Assembly: GCA_041392765.1 (NCBI GenBank) | Contig: JAWKLL010000013.1 | Coordinates: 1 to 64,000, forward strand | Direction: 5' to 3' | DNA length: 64,000 bases | From: Lewinella sp041392765 | GTDB taxonomy: Bacteria; Bacteroidota; Bacteroidia; Chitinophagales; Saprospiraceae | Shown here: positions 37,494-47,835 of the stretch, piece by piece | Position numbering within the stretch: the first letter of the stretch is position 1 | Layout of the letters: each line of letters begins with the position of its first letter | Program-made: the position numbers and the translations under genes | Notes under the pieces: model-generated | Databases searched by the model: none | What the model was told of the DNA's origin: nothing | Seen by the model: only the letters and a program-made list of their open reading frames with translations

Positions 37494-38700
37494 ATGCTCG
37501 ATAAATTCGTACCTGATATGGCTGCTGATCAAGTGCTGGAACTCAATTTAGTGACACCGCCACGGCTTTTTTGCCCACAGTCAGATGACCAACTCAAGAA
37601 AGCAGCTTGGTTGTTTGGCCTTATGAACAAGCATTGGTTGGTGGGCATCGGTTCCAGCTTGGAAGCAGCTGCCATACGCTTACGCCTGCCCTTCGTGGAG
37701 GGGATTGTGAAGCATACCATCTTTGAGCAATTCTGTGGCGGCACTGCCTTGTTGAATGTAACCCCACCATTGATACCCTGTTTCAGCATGGTTGCCGTAC
37801 TATTCTCGATTACGGGGCAGAGGAAAGGAAACCGGAAGCGGATTTCAACCACACTATGAAGGAAACGATTCGCGCTGTGACTTTGCCAAAAATAACGCAG
37901 CCATACCGGTTGTCAGTACCAAAATATCGAACAGGGCGTTTTCGACCTCTTAGAAAGTGTGCAACGCGGCGAGCCTTTCACCAACGAAACCCGGGCAAGA
38001 ATACAAGAACATCCTCAAACGACTGGATGCCATCTGCCATGTCGCGGCAGAAAAAGAAGTAGGTGTCTTTTTCGATGCAGAAGAGAGCTGGATACAAGAC
38101 AGCATCGACCATTTGGTAACTGTAATGATGCGCCGCTACAGCCGTACCCGTGTGGTAGTTTATAATACGTACCAGTTGTATCGCCACGACCGTTTGCAGG
38201 CACTTTTTGATGCGTACGAACTCTCATGCAAAAAGGTGGTTATCTACTGGGAGCTAAACATCAGAGGAGCGTACATGGACAAAGAAAGGGCGTGCCAAAG
38301 AAATGGGCTATCCTTCTCCTATCCATGCTACCAAAGAGGCTACCGACGATGCTTATAATACTGCTTTACGCTTTTGCGTAGATCATTACAAGGATATTGC
38401 CTCCTGCAATGCTTCCCACAATACAGCTAGTGCTTTGCTACAGGCTCAGCTCATCGTTGAAAAAAGGAATTGATCGCCAACATCCCCATTTGAATTTTTG
38501 CCAATTATATGGCATGAGCGACAACCTGACGTTCAGCCTGGCTAAAGGCAGGTTTCAACGTCGCCAAGTATGTACCCTACGGCCTGTGCGGGAAGTAGTG
38601 CCTTACCTCATCCGGCGGGCTGAAAATAGCTCCGTCACTGGCGATATGACGCGAGTATCAGTTGGTGCTGAATGAAATGAAGCGCAGAAGAATAACTTAG
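37494..38700 (+). CDS. proline dehydrogenase (FAD), frameshifted
   Basis: The enzyme oxidises proline to pyrroline-5-carboxylate on an FAD-bearing TIM barrel. Joined frames give MLDKFVPDMAADQVLELN, KKAAWLFGLMNKHWLVGIGSSL, LPFVEGIVKHTIFEQFCGG, AEKEVGVFFDAEESWIQDSIDHLVTVMMRRYS, RVVVYNTYQLYRHDRLQALFDAYELSCKK, HIRGAYMDKER, LNFCQLYGMSDNLTFSLA, KYVPYGPVREVVPYLIRRA(E)ENSSVTGD and LNEMKRRRIT. The arginine-rich FAD/proline site (YLIRRAEEN) is typical. About 395 residues, with around ten single-base slips, so the coding quality is poor over the whole gene. The start is not secure; ATG 37518 is an alternative. Confidence 0.8.
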
Positions 38701-38701
38701 A

Positions 38702-38731
38702 GATGGGATCAGTTCTTTCCGTCAAATTACT
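38702..38731 (-). repeat. GTAAnnnGACGG 3'-end repeat, partial
   Basis: ATGGGATCAGTTCTTTCCGT... matches the reverse complement of 4775-4804 at 28 of 30 positions. It begins directly after the stop codon of proline dehydrogenase. Confidence 0.65.
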
Positions 38732-38750
38732 TAGGGAATAGTAGATACTA

Positions 38751-39359
38751 ATGAAACTATTTGCAAACGAAGTCGATCCTGCGCAAAATTTACTGCCTTA
38801 CGATGGCGTAGTGAATTACTATGGATTAATTGTACACACCTGCCGCCCAATCGATTTTTACTACCATCACACTCCTTCACCATATTCTGGCGCAACGATG
38901 AGGCAGTCATTTTGGAAAGCACATTACGACGGCTCGCAAAGTAGCATGGTATGGCGACCATCCTTTTTCCTACACATACTCCCATATCACCAAGAAGCAC
39001 ACTTGGACGAGACGAACTTTTTCGCCCTCAAGCAACTTATTGAACAACAGACAGGAGGAGACTTGGAATTCTTGCCTGCTCAACCTCTACCACAACGGCT
39101 CGGAGGTATGGGCTGGCATAGCGATGGGAGAAAACCTGAAAAGATGGTAAGCCATCGCTTCCGTCACTTTTGGGGCTGAGCGCAAATTTGCTTTCCGCCA
39201 CAAACAGACCAAAGAAACGGTGGGAATCGTATTGGAACACGGCAGTCTCTTGGTCATGAAAGGCACCACCCAAACCCATTGGTTGCACCGATTGCCGCCT
39301 ACCACCAAAGTTACATCACCACGTATCAATCTCACTTTTAGAACGATTTGCATTGATTA
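38751..39359 (+). CDS. alkB: AlkB-like 2-oxoglutarate/Fe(II) DNA/RNA repair dioxygenase, frameshifted
   Basis: Joined frames give NLLPYDGVVNYYG, DFYYHTLLH, WRNDEAVI, DHPFSYTYSHI, ALKQLIEQQTG, NSCLLNLYHNGSEVWAWHSDGEKTL (iron ligands His and Asp of the HxD motif), ANLLSA then RKFAFRHKQTKETVGIVLEHGSLLVMKGTTQTHWLHRLPPT (distal His) and PRINLTFR (2-oxoglutarate arginine). This is the complete active-site set of the compact AlkB/ALKBH2 type, about 203 residues. These enzymes remove 1-methyladenine and 3-methylcytosine by oxidation. Slips lie near 38865, 38955, 39060, 39105 and 39180. The ATG is 50 bp after proline dehydrogenase. Confidence 0.78.
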
Positions 39360-39377
39360 AGTATGGGAACAATATAA

Positions 39378-39464
39378 ATTCAGCATTTTCATAGTCAAAG
39401 AAAGTGGATAAAACGCTTTAAATGAACCGCTTATTCATCCGATTGTCTTTGACAAATGCTGAAT
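39378..39464. repeat. 87-bp palindromic element (ATTCAGCATTT ends)
   Basis: ATTCAGCATTT (39378-39388) pairs with 39454-39464, and GTCAAAGA (39394-39401) with TCTTTGAC (39446-39453). The loop contains ATGAAccgcttATTCAT. The right 44 bp recur at 48696-48739 with two differences, and similarity continues in the poly-T flank. Confidence 0.7.
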
Positions 39465-39528
39465 AATTTTTTTCTTATCCCTAAGAATGCTCATCAATAC
39501 ATCTTTAGCCCGCTCAGACCTTTTCGGG

Positions 39529-39640
39529 GCAGGGATGGAAACGGGTGCCATGCCGCAGCTTTGCGAAGGCGTGGCTATGAGTGGACAGCCCGATGCTGCG
39601 ACGGCTCAACCGGCGCGGCAGCCCCCCTAAGCCCCATAAG
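39529..39640 (+). ncRNA. structured intergenic RNA-like motif, copy 3
   Basis: The core GCAGGGATGGAAACGG is followed by stem GCCATGCC/GGCGTGGC around a GCAG...GCGAA loop, then GAGTGGACAGCCCGA and hairpin GCTGC...GCAGC. The stem differs from the 52335 copy by compensating base changes. Confidence 0.6.
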
Positions 39641-39665
39641 GTATCCAAATATTCTTGACTTGGGT

Positions 39666-42009
39666 TCATTGGCGTAGGAATACTTCGCCTTCACCTTGAT
39701 GGCGGTCGAACCAGTTGCGATATTTTCCATAGCTGACCCAAGTTCGTTTCATGCTATCGGCGGCGAGGGTTTCAATGGTTTTACTGCCTTCGGCGGTGCC
39801 GAAATACCACATCCCTTCTACATTGTAGTGCTTGGCCAATTCAGCTCCTAGTGCTTCCGCGTTGCCCGTGACGATATTGATGACCCCACCGGGTACATCG
39901 GAAGTGTCGAAAAGTTGGTAGCAATCGGTAGCAGATAGTGGTGCCGACTGGGAGGGGATAACGACAACCTTATTGCCCATAGCGATGGCAGGCAGTACGG
40001 AGGACACAAACCCCAAGAGGGGCGCTTCATCCGGGCATACGATGCCCATGACACCGATGGGTTCAGGCATGGCTAGCGTGACGTTGCGCTGCAAGGTGCT
40101 GTGCACCAGCCCGTCGTACTTGTCGGCCCAGGCCGCGTAGGTATAGATGCGGTCGATGGATTGCTCCACTTCCTGCATGGCTTCAGCGGCAGAGTGGTTG
40201 AGCATCTGGAGTAGTCGGGCTGCAAATTCCTCCTTTCTGGCCGCGAGGTTTTCCGCAATATAGTAGAGTACCTGAGCGCGGGCGTGCCCCGTCATGGCCG
40301 ACCAAGACGTGGCGGCATGGGCGGCTTCCACGGCATTGCGGATGTCTTTGCGATTGCCTTCGGACACTTCGCCGATATAGCTCCCGTGGCGGTCGAAGAT
40401 ACGCGTGCTGTAGCCTCCGTCGGGGCGTGCTTGTTTGCCGCCGATGTACATTTTGGCCGTGCGATCCACATACCCAGGCGCGGCGTTGGGTTGTTTTTTG
40501 GCTTTGGCCAAAGCAGGACGTTGAGGCGATGTAGCCAACAGTGCCTCATGGCGCGGCTTGATGTACTCGTACAAGCCTTCTTTGCCACCTTCGCGCCCGA
40601 AACCTGATTCGCGATAGCCACCAAAACCGCTGGCTGCATCGAACATATTGGTGCAATTGATCCACACGCTACCAGCCTTCACTTGTGGCGCTATATCCAA
40701 AGCAAGGTTGATATTTTCCGTCCAAATACTGGCGGCTAAACCGTAGCGGGTGTTATTGGCTAATGCAACGGCCCTTGTGGCTGCGAAACGACATGGCTAC
40801 CAGTACGGGGCCAAAGATTTCCTCTTGAGCGATGGTTGAAGATGGCGATACCTCAGTGAACAACGTGGGCGGGTAGTAAAAACCATTGGCGGGGCAAGCG
40901 GGGGAAGGTTGCCAAACGGTATTGCCTTCTGCTATGCCCTGCTGTACCAAGGCATCGATGGTTTGGATTTGTACTTTGTCCACCACAGCACCTATGTCGA
41001 TGCACTTGTCGAGGGCATTGCCTACGATCAATTTTTCCATACGCTGCCGAATTTTAGCGTACAGCTTATCGGCTACGCTTTCCTGCACCAACAGGCGAGA
41101 CCCCGCGCAACATACTTGCCCTTGATTGAACCAAATGGCATCCACCACTCCTTCTACTACGCTGTCGAGGTCGGCATCTTCAAATACGATAAAGGGCGAT
41201 TTCCCCCCCAGTTCCAACGACAATTTTTTGCCGGAGCCTGCTACGGCGCGGCGGATGATCTTGCCGACTTCCGTGGAACCCGTGAAGGCAATTTTCTGAA
41301 CCCCTTCGTGTTGTACCAAGGCCGCGCCGGTTCGCCCGTCGCCAGTGACGATATTAACAACTCCTTTGGGTAAGCCCGCAAAATCGCATATTTCAGCAAA
41401 CAGCAAGGCTGTAAGCGGGGTGTATTCGGCAGGTTTGAGTACCACCGTATTCCCCATCGCCAACGCGGGAGCTATCTTCCAAGACAGCATAAGTAAAGGG
41501 AAATTCCACGGAATAATCTGGCCGACTACACCAATGGCTTCATAGTCGGGCAGCGTAGCATCCATGACTTGTGCCCATCCGGCATGGTGGTAAAAATGGC
41601 GAGCGACAAGAGGAATATCAATGTCTCTGGTTTCGCGGATGGGCTTGCCGTTGTCCATCGCTTCTAATACGGCGAACAGGCGAGCATGTTTTTGTATTTG
41701 CCGCGCCAGCGCGTATAGGAAACGCGCCCTAGCATGGCCTCCTATTTTAACCCAATCCCGCTGGGCTTTTTGGGCGGCCTTGACAGCCGCATCCACATCT
41801 TGTTCGCTGCCTTGGGCTACCTGTGCCAAGGGTTGCTTATCGGAAGGGTTGATAACCTCAAAATAGCCTGCTTCCGAGGGGGTGTGCCAAGCACCATTGA
41901 TATAATGGTCAAACTGGCGTTGGAAGCGATCTAAAAAGGCATTGGCTTCGGAGGCACTTTCTGGTGCAGGGCCATATTCCATGGTATTGAAAATGTCTTT
42001 GACTGTCAT
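39666..42009 (-). CDS. two-module aldehyde dehydrogenase (ALDH16 type), frameshifted
   Basis: Module 1 (about residues 1-480) is a complete NAD(P)-dependent aldehyde dehydrogenase: VVGQIIPWNFPLLMLSWKIAPALAMGN, FTGSTEVGKII, LELGGKSPFIVFEDAD (general-base Glu) and WFNQGQVCCAGSRLL with the catalytic Cys near 298, then EEIFGPVLV and SGFGGYRESGFGREGGKEGLYEYI. Module 2 (to the end) repeats the fold without the active Cys (PEPIGVMGIVCPDEAPLLGFVSSVLPAIAMGNKVVVIPS, ending MKRTWVSYGKYRNWFDRHQGEGE). This is the ALDH16 plan; about 781 residues. One slip near 40770 (AVALANNTRYGLAASIWTENINLA restores). It follows deoC by 16 bp, which suggests oxidation of acetaldehyde from deoxyribose breakdown. Confidence 0.88.
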
Positions 42010-42025
42010 TGGTAAGAGGGATAAG

Positions 42026-43021
42026 TTAGCCCATCGGGTGACGGAAAGCAGCGGAGTAGCTGCCTGTTACAAAATGTTCCAACTGGCGCTCGATGTCGCC
42101 GAGGAGGCTGCTGGCACCAAAGCGGAAGAGGTGAGGGGTGAGCCATTCGTTGCCGAGTTCTTCCTTGATGAGGATCAACCAGTCTAATGATTGTTTGGCT
42201 TTCTGGATGCCGCCAGCGGGTTTAAATCCCACCTTGTACCCCGTCATTTCGTGGTAAGCACGTATCATGCGAAGCATGACAAGGCTGACAGGCAAGGTAG
42301 CGTTGACGCTTTCTTTTCCCGTGCTGGTTTTGATGAAATCTGAGCCTGCCATCATACTCACCATACTGGCTTTGGCTACCTGCGTATAGGTGGGTATTTC
42401 TCCAGTGGCTAAGATGGTTTTCAGATGGGCATCTCCACAGGCTTTGCGGCAAAGTGCCACTTCGTGGTAGAGTTCTTCCCATTTGGCGTTTAGCACGAGG
42501 TCGCGGCTGATGACAATATCAATTTCCGTGGCACCCGCAGCTACCGATTTCTCGATTTCTTCGATTTTATCTTCTAAGGTTATTTTACCCGCAGGAAACC
42601 CCGTGGAAACGGCTGCTATGGGCAAGCCTTTGTTGCCGATGACTTCTTTGGCAAAGGGAATAAGGTTGTGGTAAACACAAACCGCCCCAGTGGTGATGCC
42701 TGCCTCTTCCATGCCCAATGCTGCGAGCAAATCGTGTCGAACTGGGTCTAATGCTTTGGCGCAAAGCCGCATCACATTGCCACGGGTATCATCGCCAGCT
42801 AAGGTGGTGAGGTCGATGCAAGTGATAGCTTTGAGCAACCAAGCGGCTTGCCATTCTTTTTCTTCACGGTACGCCGCCCGGGAGAGTGGCTGCACGTCGT
42901 TCACTGCGCTGCGATTGACTTGGATATTTTCCAAAAATGAAGTGTCGAAAGATGCGCCGGGGTTGCGTTCAAAAGGAGCATCCTTTGGGTGCTTTCCAGC
43001 CGACAGGTTGGTAGCTGTCAT
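42026..43021 (-). CDS. deoC: deoxyribose-phosphate aldolase
   Basis: Class I aldolase that splits 2-deoxyribose-5-phosphate into acetaldehyde and glyceraldehyde-3-phosphate. Of its 331 residues, K231 in IKTSTGK is the Schiff-base lysine, K267 in VGFKPAGGI the second lysine, and D168 in ATEIDIVIS the catalytic acid. It is longer than E. coli DeoC because of an N-terminal extension of about 60 residues, as in other Bacteroidota. The frame is intact. It stands upstream of the ALDH16-type gene on the same strand. Together with the nucleoside phosphorylase at 43587-44462 it forms a nucleoside-sugar catabolic group. Confidence 0.95.
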   Translation of the reverse strand: MTATNLSAGKHPKDAPFERNPGASFDTSFLENIQVNRSAVNDVQPLSRAAYREEKEWQAAWLLKAITCIDLTTLAGDDTRGNVMRLCAKALDPVRHDLLAALGMEEAGITTGAVCVYHNLIPFAKEVIGNKGLPIAAVSTGFPAGKITLEDKIEEIEKSVAAGATEIDIVISRDLVLNAKWEELYHEVALCRKACGDAHLKTILATGEIPTYTQVAKASMVSMMAGSDFIKTSTGKESVNATLPVSLVMLRMIRAYHEMTGYKVGFKPAGGIQKAKQSLDWLILIKEELGNEWLTPHLFRFGASSLLGDIERQLEHFVTGSYSAAFRHPMG

Positions 43022-43225
43022 AGTTATTGCGGGTATTTTTGGATATTCTCAATAAGGGACGGATTAAAAATAACTGCCCCATTTTTGATTCGCTAAAATT
43101 TTCTAAGCAAGCGACTAAAAGGAGCTTGCGTGAAAATATTCGCGAATCGGTAGAAAAAATGGGGGTGGTTTATTCTCGATCTTTTCATAAGCCTCACACA
43201 AAGATATTGCTTTATAGGCTAATAT

Positions 43226-43582
43226 TTAAACAACAGGCTGTCCAAACGTCAAGAGGTTGTTATCTGGGTCCAAGACAGAAAATTCTTTTTGCCCCCAAGG
43301 CTTAACTGAAAGGCTGCCGTTGGGGTGGATAATACCTTGTTGTGCATACTCGGTAAATAGGCTTTCGATATCGTTGGTACGAATATATACTTGCCCATCA
43401 TTTTCGAGTGGGTTTAGTGCGTTGCTTTCAAAAAAATGGAGCTGTACAGCATCCTTTTGGATCATCAAATAACCCGGGTAGTCAGCATCGCCCCATAGCG
43501 AAAAGCCCAGCTTATTCAGATAAAAATCTTTCGTCTGTTCTTTATTACGCATGGGGAGTTTGGGGTTGATGTGAGTAAGCAT
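43226..43582 (-). CDS. VOC-family protein (glyoxalase/bleomycin-resistance fold)
   Basis: This 118-residue protein has a single pair of beta-alpha-beta-beta-beta units: LTHINPKLPMRNKEQTKDFYLNKLGFSLWGDADYPGYLMIQKDAVQLHFFE, then QVYIRTNDIESLFTEYAQQGI...KPWGQKEFSVLDPDNNLLTFGQ. The ending EFSVLDPDNNLLTFGQP is the usual metal-site strand of bleomycin-resistance-like members. It may bind a small molecule or carry out a glyoxalase-like reaction; the substrate is unknown. Its start lies 4 bp after the nucleoside phosphorylase stop, so it is cotranscribed with it. The 204-bp gap before deoC shows no clear signal. Confidence 0.8.
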   Translation of the reverse strand: MLTHINPKLPMRNKEQTKDFYLNKLGFSLWGDADYPGYLMIQKDAVQLHFFESNALNPLENDGQVYIRTNDIESLFTEYAQQGIIHPNGSLSVKPWGQKEFSVLDPDNNLLTFGQPVV

Positions 43583-43586
43583 GCTC

Positions 43587-44462
43587 TTATAATATAAATT
43601 CCACGGCTATCCGGATCATTTCTGCTACCGAACGTTGATAGTCTTTGCTGAATTGACCCGTGAAACGGTTGGCGATGATACAATTGATGGCTAAGGCTCT
43701 ATGCCCCATGAGGGCGGAAAGTCCATACAAGGCAGAGGTTTCCATCTCGAAATTGGTGATTCGCAGGTCTTGGTAGCGAAAAGAAGATAGCTTTTCGTTG
43801 AGCAAGGCATCATTGACAGGTAGGCGAAGCACGCGCCCTTGGGGGCCATAAAAACCCGTCGCGGTGGCGGTGATGCCAGTCAACATATCAATGGACTTGG
43901 CGGTATGAAGCAATAAAGGATCGGCAGGTGCCCAATAAGGACGTGCCAGTGCAGGCTGCCATTGGGTGTGTGCTATGAAAGCATCGATAAACTTGTTTTG
44001 AGTATAGCGTGCTGTACCTTCGTAAAAATGGAGTAACCCATCAAACCCCAGTCCATCAGAGCTTGCCAGAAAGGAATCCACGGGAATATCGGGTTGCAGC
44101 GCACCAGACGTACCAAGGCGTATAAAGGTGAGTACCCGTTTATGGGGTTTTACGCTCCGGCTTTCCAGATCGATATTGGCGGCGGCATCAAGTTCATTGA
44201 GCACGATGTCGATATTATCCGTGCCCATACCGGTAGAAGTGACGGCTACGTGCTGCCCACGTTTGATACCCACATGGGTGACGATTTCCCTTTTCTGTGT
44301 GGTGAAAAGTATTTTGTCGAAATGCGCCGATACTTTAGGGACTCGTTGCGGATCACCCACTAAGAAGATAGTATCAGCTATGTGTTCTGGCTTTAAATTG
44401 CAGTGGTACAAGCTGCCATCAGGATTGAGTACTAATTCTGAAGGAGATAATTGGTTGGGCAT
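43587..44462 (-). CDS. nucleoside phosphorylase (uridine phosphorylase-like)
   Basis: This 291-residue NP-I family enzyme shows LVGDPQRVPKVSAHFD (phosphate loop), VAVTSTGMGTDNIDIVLNEL, FIRLGTSGALQPDIPV and the ribose-binding FEMETSALYGLSALMGH. It cleaves a nucleoside with phosphate to base and (deoxy)ribose-1-phosphate; the sequence is closest in style to uridine phosphorylases, but base preference cannot be read with certainty. Neighbours deoC and ALDH16 would take the sugar further. A phosphopentomutase to link the steps is not in the window. It is the first gene of the minus-strand group. Confidence 0.88.
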   Translation of the reverse strand: MPNQLSPSELVLNPDGSLYHCNLKPEHIADTIFLVGDPQRVPKVSAHFDKILFTTQKREIVTHVGIKRGQHVAVTSTGMGTDNIDIVLNELDAAANIDLESRSVKPHKRVLTFIRLGTSGALQPDIPVDSFLASSDGLGFDGLLHFYEGTARYTQNKFIDAFIAHTQWQPALARPYWAPADPLLLHTAKSIDMLTGITATATGFYGPQGRVLRLPVNDALLNEKLSSFRYQDLRITNFEMETSALYGLSALMGHRALAINCIIANRFTGQFSKDYQRSVAEMIRIAVEFIL

Positions 44463-44547
44463 CGCGTATTTTCATTAGACAAGAAATCAAAGGTACTGCT
44501 TAGCGGTGGGAAAATTTAGACCTCGTAAGAATTTTTATAACGAAGTA

Positions 44548-44705
44548 GGTTCTTTGACAAAAAGTGTGGTATTAATGGCCTAGCGATGTGTAACAGTGGG
44601 CGCGATAGCGGACAGACAGCGACCGTAGGAAGCTGGCCGAGCGAATAGCGAGCTGTGGAACGTAGCGCCCATAGGGAGGCCCACCACAGGAATTGTCAAA
44701 GAACC
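44548..44705. mobile_element. MITE-like element, TIR GGTTCTTTGAC, with 8-bp target duplication
   Basis: A 158-bp non-coding element bounded by perfect 11-bp inverted repeats GGTTCTTTGAC (44548-44558) and GTCAAAGAACC (44695-44705). It is flanked directly by the 8-bp direct repeat ACGAAGTA (44540-44547 and 44706-44713), the hallmark of insertion by transposition. It encodes no protein. Five ordered blocks are shared with the element at 21131-21333. The remaining part of the gap to ppc (44714-44881) shows nothing further. Confidence 0.8.
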
Positions 44706-44881
44706 ACGAAGTAAAAGGAACCCATTCATTTCACAATAGGCTTTTGGCAAGAATTAATCAACAAGTTCAGGTTCAAAAACGTTTGAAATCGTCAAAACGC
44801 ATAAACTTTACATAGAATAACCAGATAGTTTGTTTTTCGACCAACAGCCCTATTTTGCGCGTTCCAGAAAAAAGTGCAGGT

Positions 44882-47673
44882 ATGAAAAAGACCAAAAAAG
44901 CGGCATCTCCCGTGCCATTGCTTCAGGTAGTGAAGGACAAGTTGGGTAAACCTTACCATGATTTAGAATTTTTGTTGAATTGCCTTAAAGAGGTATTGAT
45001 TGCCAACGGAGAGGAAACTTTAGCCGAATCTATTCCTTGGATCAACGAACCCTTGGCAGTTCCGGAGGTGTTCTCTGATAAATTACTCCAGTTGTATTCT
45101 ATTGCTTTCCAGATTTTGAATATGGTGGAAGTGAATGGTGCTGTTCAAAATCGGCGTAAACGCATCGATGAAAACTCTCTCGCTTCCGTAAATGGTATGT
45201 GGGGGCATTGCTTGGCGGTATTGAAAGAGCAAGGATTGAAGGATCGGCAGATAGCCCCGTTGTTGCGCAGTATCCGTGTAGAACCTGTGCTGACGGCTCA
45301 CCCTACGGAAGCCAAGCGCACCACTGTATTAGAGCATCATCGCGACTTGTATCTATTATTAGTCAAGCGTGAAAACAATATGTGGACTGGATGGGAGCAG
45401 GAGGATATCCGTCGGGAAATTAAACTCGTATTGGATCGCTTGTGGCGTACAGGCGAAATTTTTGTGGAAAAACCGGATGTTCCCTCCGAGTTGCGCAATG
45501 TGATGTATTACCTGACCAACGTATTTCCTGAAGTTCTTCCCATGCTGGATCGAAGTTTCGAACAGGCTTGGGAAGACGCTGGTTTTGACCTGTCATTGCT
45601 CAGGGGATTTGGTAAATACCCCAGGATTCAGTTTGGCGATTGGGTAGGCGGAGACCGCGATGGTCACCCATTTGTCACTTCGGATGTAACGGCAGAAACC
45701 TTGCATACTTTTAGGCTTCACGCCTTTGTAATTGTGCGTAGGCAGTTATTGGAATTGGTGCGCAACCTGAGTTTTTCATCTGAATTGAGCGATACTATTG
45801 CTACATTCCAGCAGCGATTCGAAGAACTGAGTAGTTTGCTAGGGGAAGTAGGGGAGGAGGCCATTCATAGGAATAAAGGAGAAGTTTTCAGGCAGTATGT
45901 GAGTTTTTGTATGCACCGCCTTCCCGTGGATGTGCAACGACAGCATGCGGTGCAGTTGCATGAACACCCCTACAGTTATCGGTTTGCCCATGAGTTGTTG
46001 GAGGATTTGAAATACTTGCAAGATGCTTTGGTAGCTTTTGGTGCCGGCCTCAGTGCGTGGAACGATGTACACGATGCCATCCGAATTGTGGAGACCTTTG
46101 GGTTCCATTTGGCATTGTTAGATATTCGTCAAAACAGTAGTTTTCACGATCAGGCGATTGCCCAATTGATGAATGCGGCTTCCTTAGATGGTGATAAATT
46201 CTTGACTTGGAATGAAGAGAAGCGGATGGCCTTTTCAATAATGAGTTGTTGACCAATCGTCCATTCACGCATCCTGATGCTGACTTACCCAAAGAAGCAC
46301 ACGCCGTCATTAGTTGTTACCGTGTATTGCACCAACACATTGAGCACTACGGTACAGATGGCTTAGGGGCTTTGATTGTGAGCATGACGCGCAGCAAGTC
46401 GGATTTGGTAGGTGTCTATATCCTAGCGCGTGAAGCAGGGCTGACGTTTCAAACGGAAGAGGGTTGGTTTGCAAGCTGCCCGTTGTACCGCTTTTTGAAA
46501 CCATTGAGGACTTAGAAGCAAGCCCCGATATTTTGTCAGGTTTTCTCTCGCACCCTATCACACAGCGCAGTTTGGCATGGCAACAAACCAAGCGTGGAGC
46601 GGATCAACCCGAGCAGCAAGTAATGATTGGCTACTCTGATAGTAACAAAGATGGAGGGATACTCGCTAGCCAGTGGGGGCTTCAATGGTCAAGACCGATT
46701 AGCAGAGGTGGGTGAAAAACGGGGGGTACGCGTTCGTTTTTTCATGGCAAAAGGTGGATCTATCAGCCGAGGTGCCGGGTACTACGCACTTCTTTTGCGA
46801 GCTTTGCCACACGGCTCTATTCACGGCGACCTGCGGTTGACGGAACAAGGGGAAACGATTGCCCAAAAATATGCCAACAAACTGAATGCTAGTTTTAATT
46901 TGGAGTTGCTCATAACCAGGACGGCTACACAAACGATTCTACATGAGTTTACTGAAAAAACGGCTCACCCGTTGAAGAAGACGCTGGCATGGATGGCGGC
47001 GGAGAGTCGCAGGCAATATGTGTCGCTGATGCAGCACCCTCATTTTATCACCTTTTTCAGCCAGGCCACACCTATCGATGCCATCGAGCACAACCGTATT
47101 GGTTCGCGGCCTTCCAGAAGAACGGGCAAGCGTTCGTTAGGCGATCTGCGAACCATTCCCTGGGTGTTTAGTTGGAGCCAATCCCGTTTTAATTTGACGA
47201 GCTGGTTTGGCGTGGGGGGAACTTATTAAAACTGAAAAACGAACGTCCTGACGAGTTCAAGCAGTTGGCGAAAGCCATCAAGCATGACCCCATGGTGAAA
47301 TACGTACTGACGAATGTGGACACCAGCTTAGCCGCCACTTCGGAGGAAGTGATGGAGTTGTACGCCGGTTTAGTGGAAGATGATGCCTGTAAGAACGCTA
47401 TTTTTCCTTGTTGAAGGAGGAACTGCACCACACACGCAGCATGATAGATGAACTTTTCGGATGGGACTTTGAACGCCGCCGACTCAGCCATCACGAATCG
47501 AATCTACTGCGCGAGCAGGCACTTATGCCACTACACGCCACCCAAGTACGTTTGTTGCGTCAATGGAGAACCCAACGGCAAGAGGGCTTGTCCGATGCCA
47601 TCACAGAGCAAACCCTGCTGACGCTACTAATCTCTATTATGCGATTGCTAGTGCGTTGAGGAATACGGGGTAA
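44882..47673 (+). CDS. ppc: phosphoenolpyruvate carboxylase, frameshifted
   Basis: Adds bicarbonate to phosphoenolpyruvate, refilling oxaloacetate. About 925 residues after repair. Visible motifs: VEPVLTAHPTEAKRTTVLEHH (catalytic His), FGDWVGGDRDGHPFVT, FHLALLDIRQNSSFHDQ, VIGYSDSNKDGGILAS, VRVRFFMAKGGSISRGAG (the family usually has FHGRGGS(V/I)GRGG; here MAKGGSISRG, as in other Bacteroidota), TKTIL-like TQTILHEF, IPWVFSWSQSRFNLTSWFGVG and the C-terminal NAIASALRNTG, the conserved end of the enzyme. Slips lie near 46230, 46475, 46680, 47215, 47405 and 47620. ATG 44882 (MKKTKKAASPVP) is preferred over the upstream TTG. Confidence 0.9.
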
Positions 47674-47835
47674 TCTGAGTTATTCTGTAGGGCATCAAAC
47701 GGCAAATTTTGTGCTGCATATTATAAACCTCGATCAGTATTGGGAGGCTGATATTCAGGTATCGCCTGCTTTTTGCACGTCGGACGGCATGAAATTTGCT
47801 GCTTTTGCTTATTTATACCCCATCGAACAAGTCTT

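Noticed and set aside
40753..42009. Two separate aldehyde dehydrogenase genes
   Set aside because: The break falls inside the first module (before its C-terminal part), and repairing one base gives a continuous two-module ALDH16-type chain.
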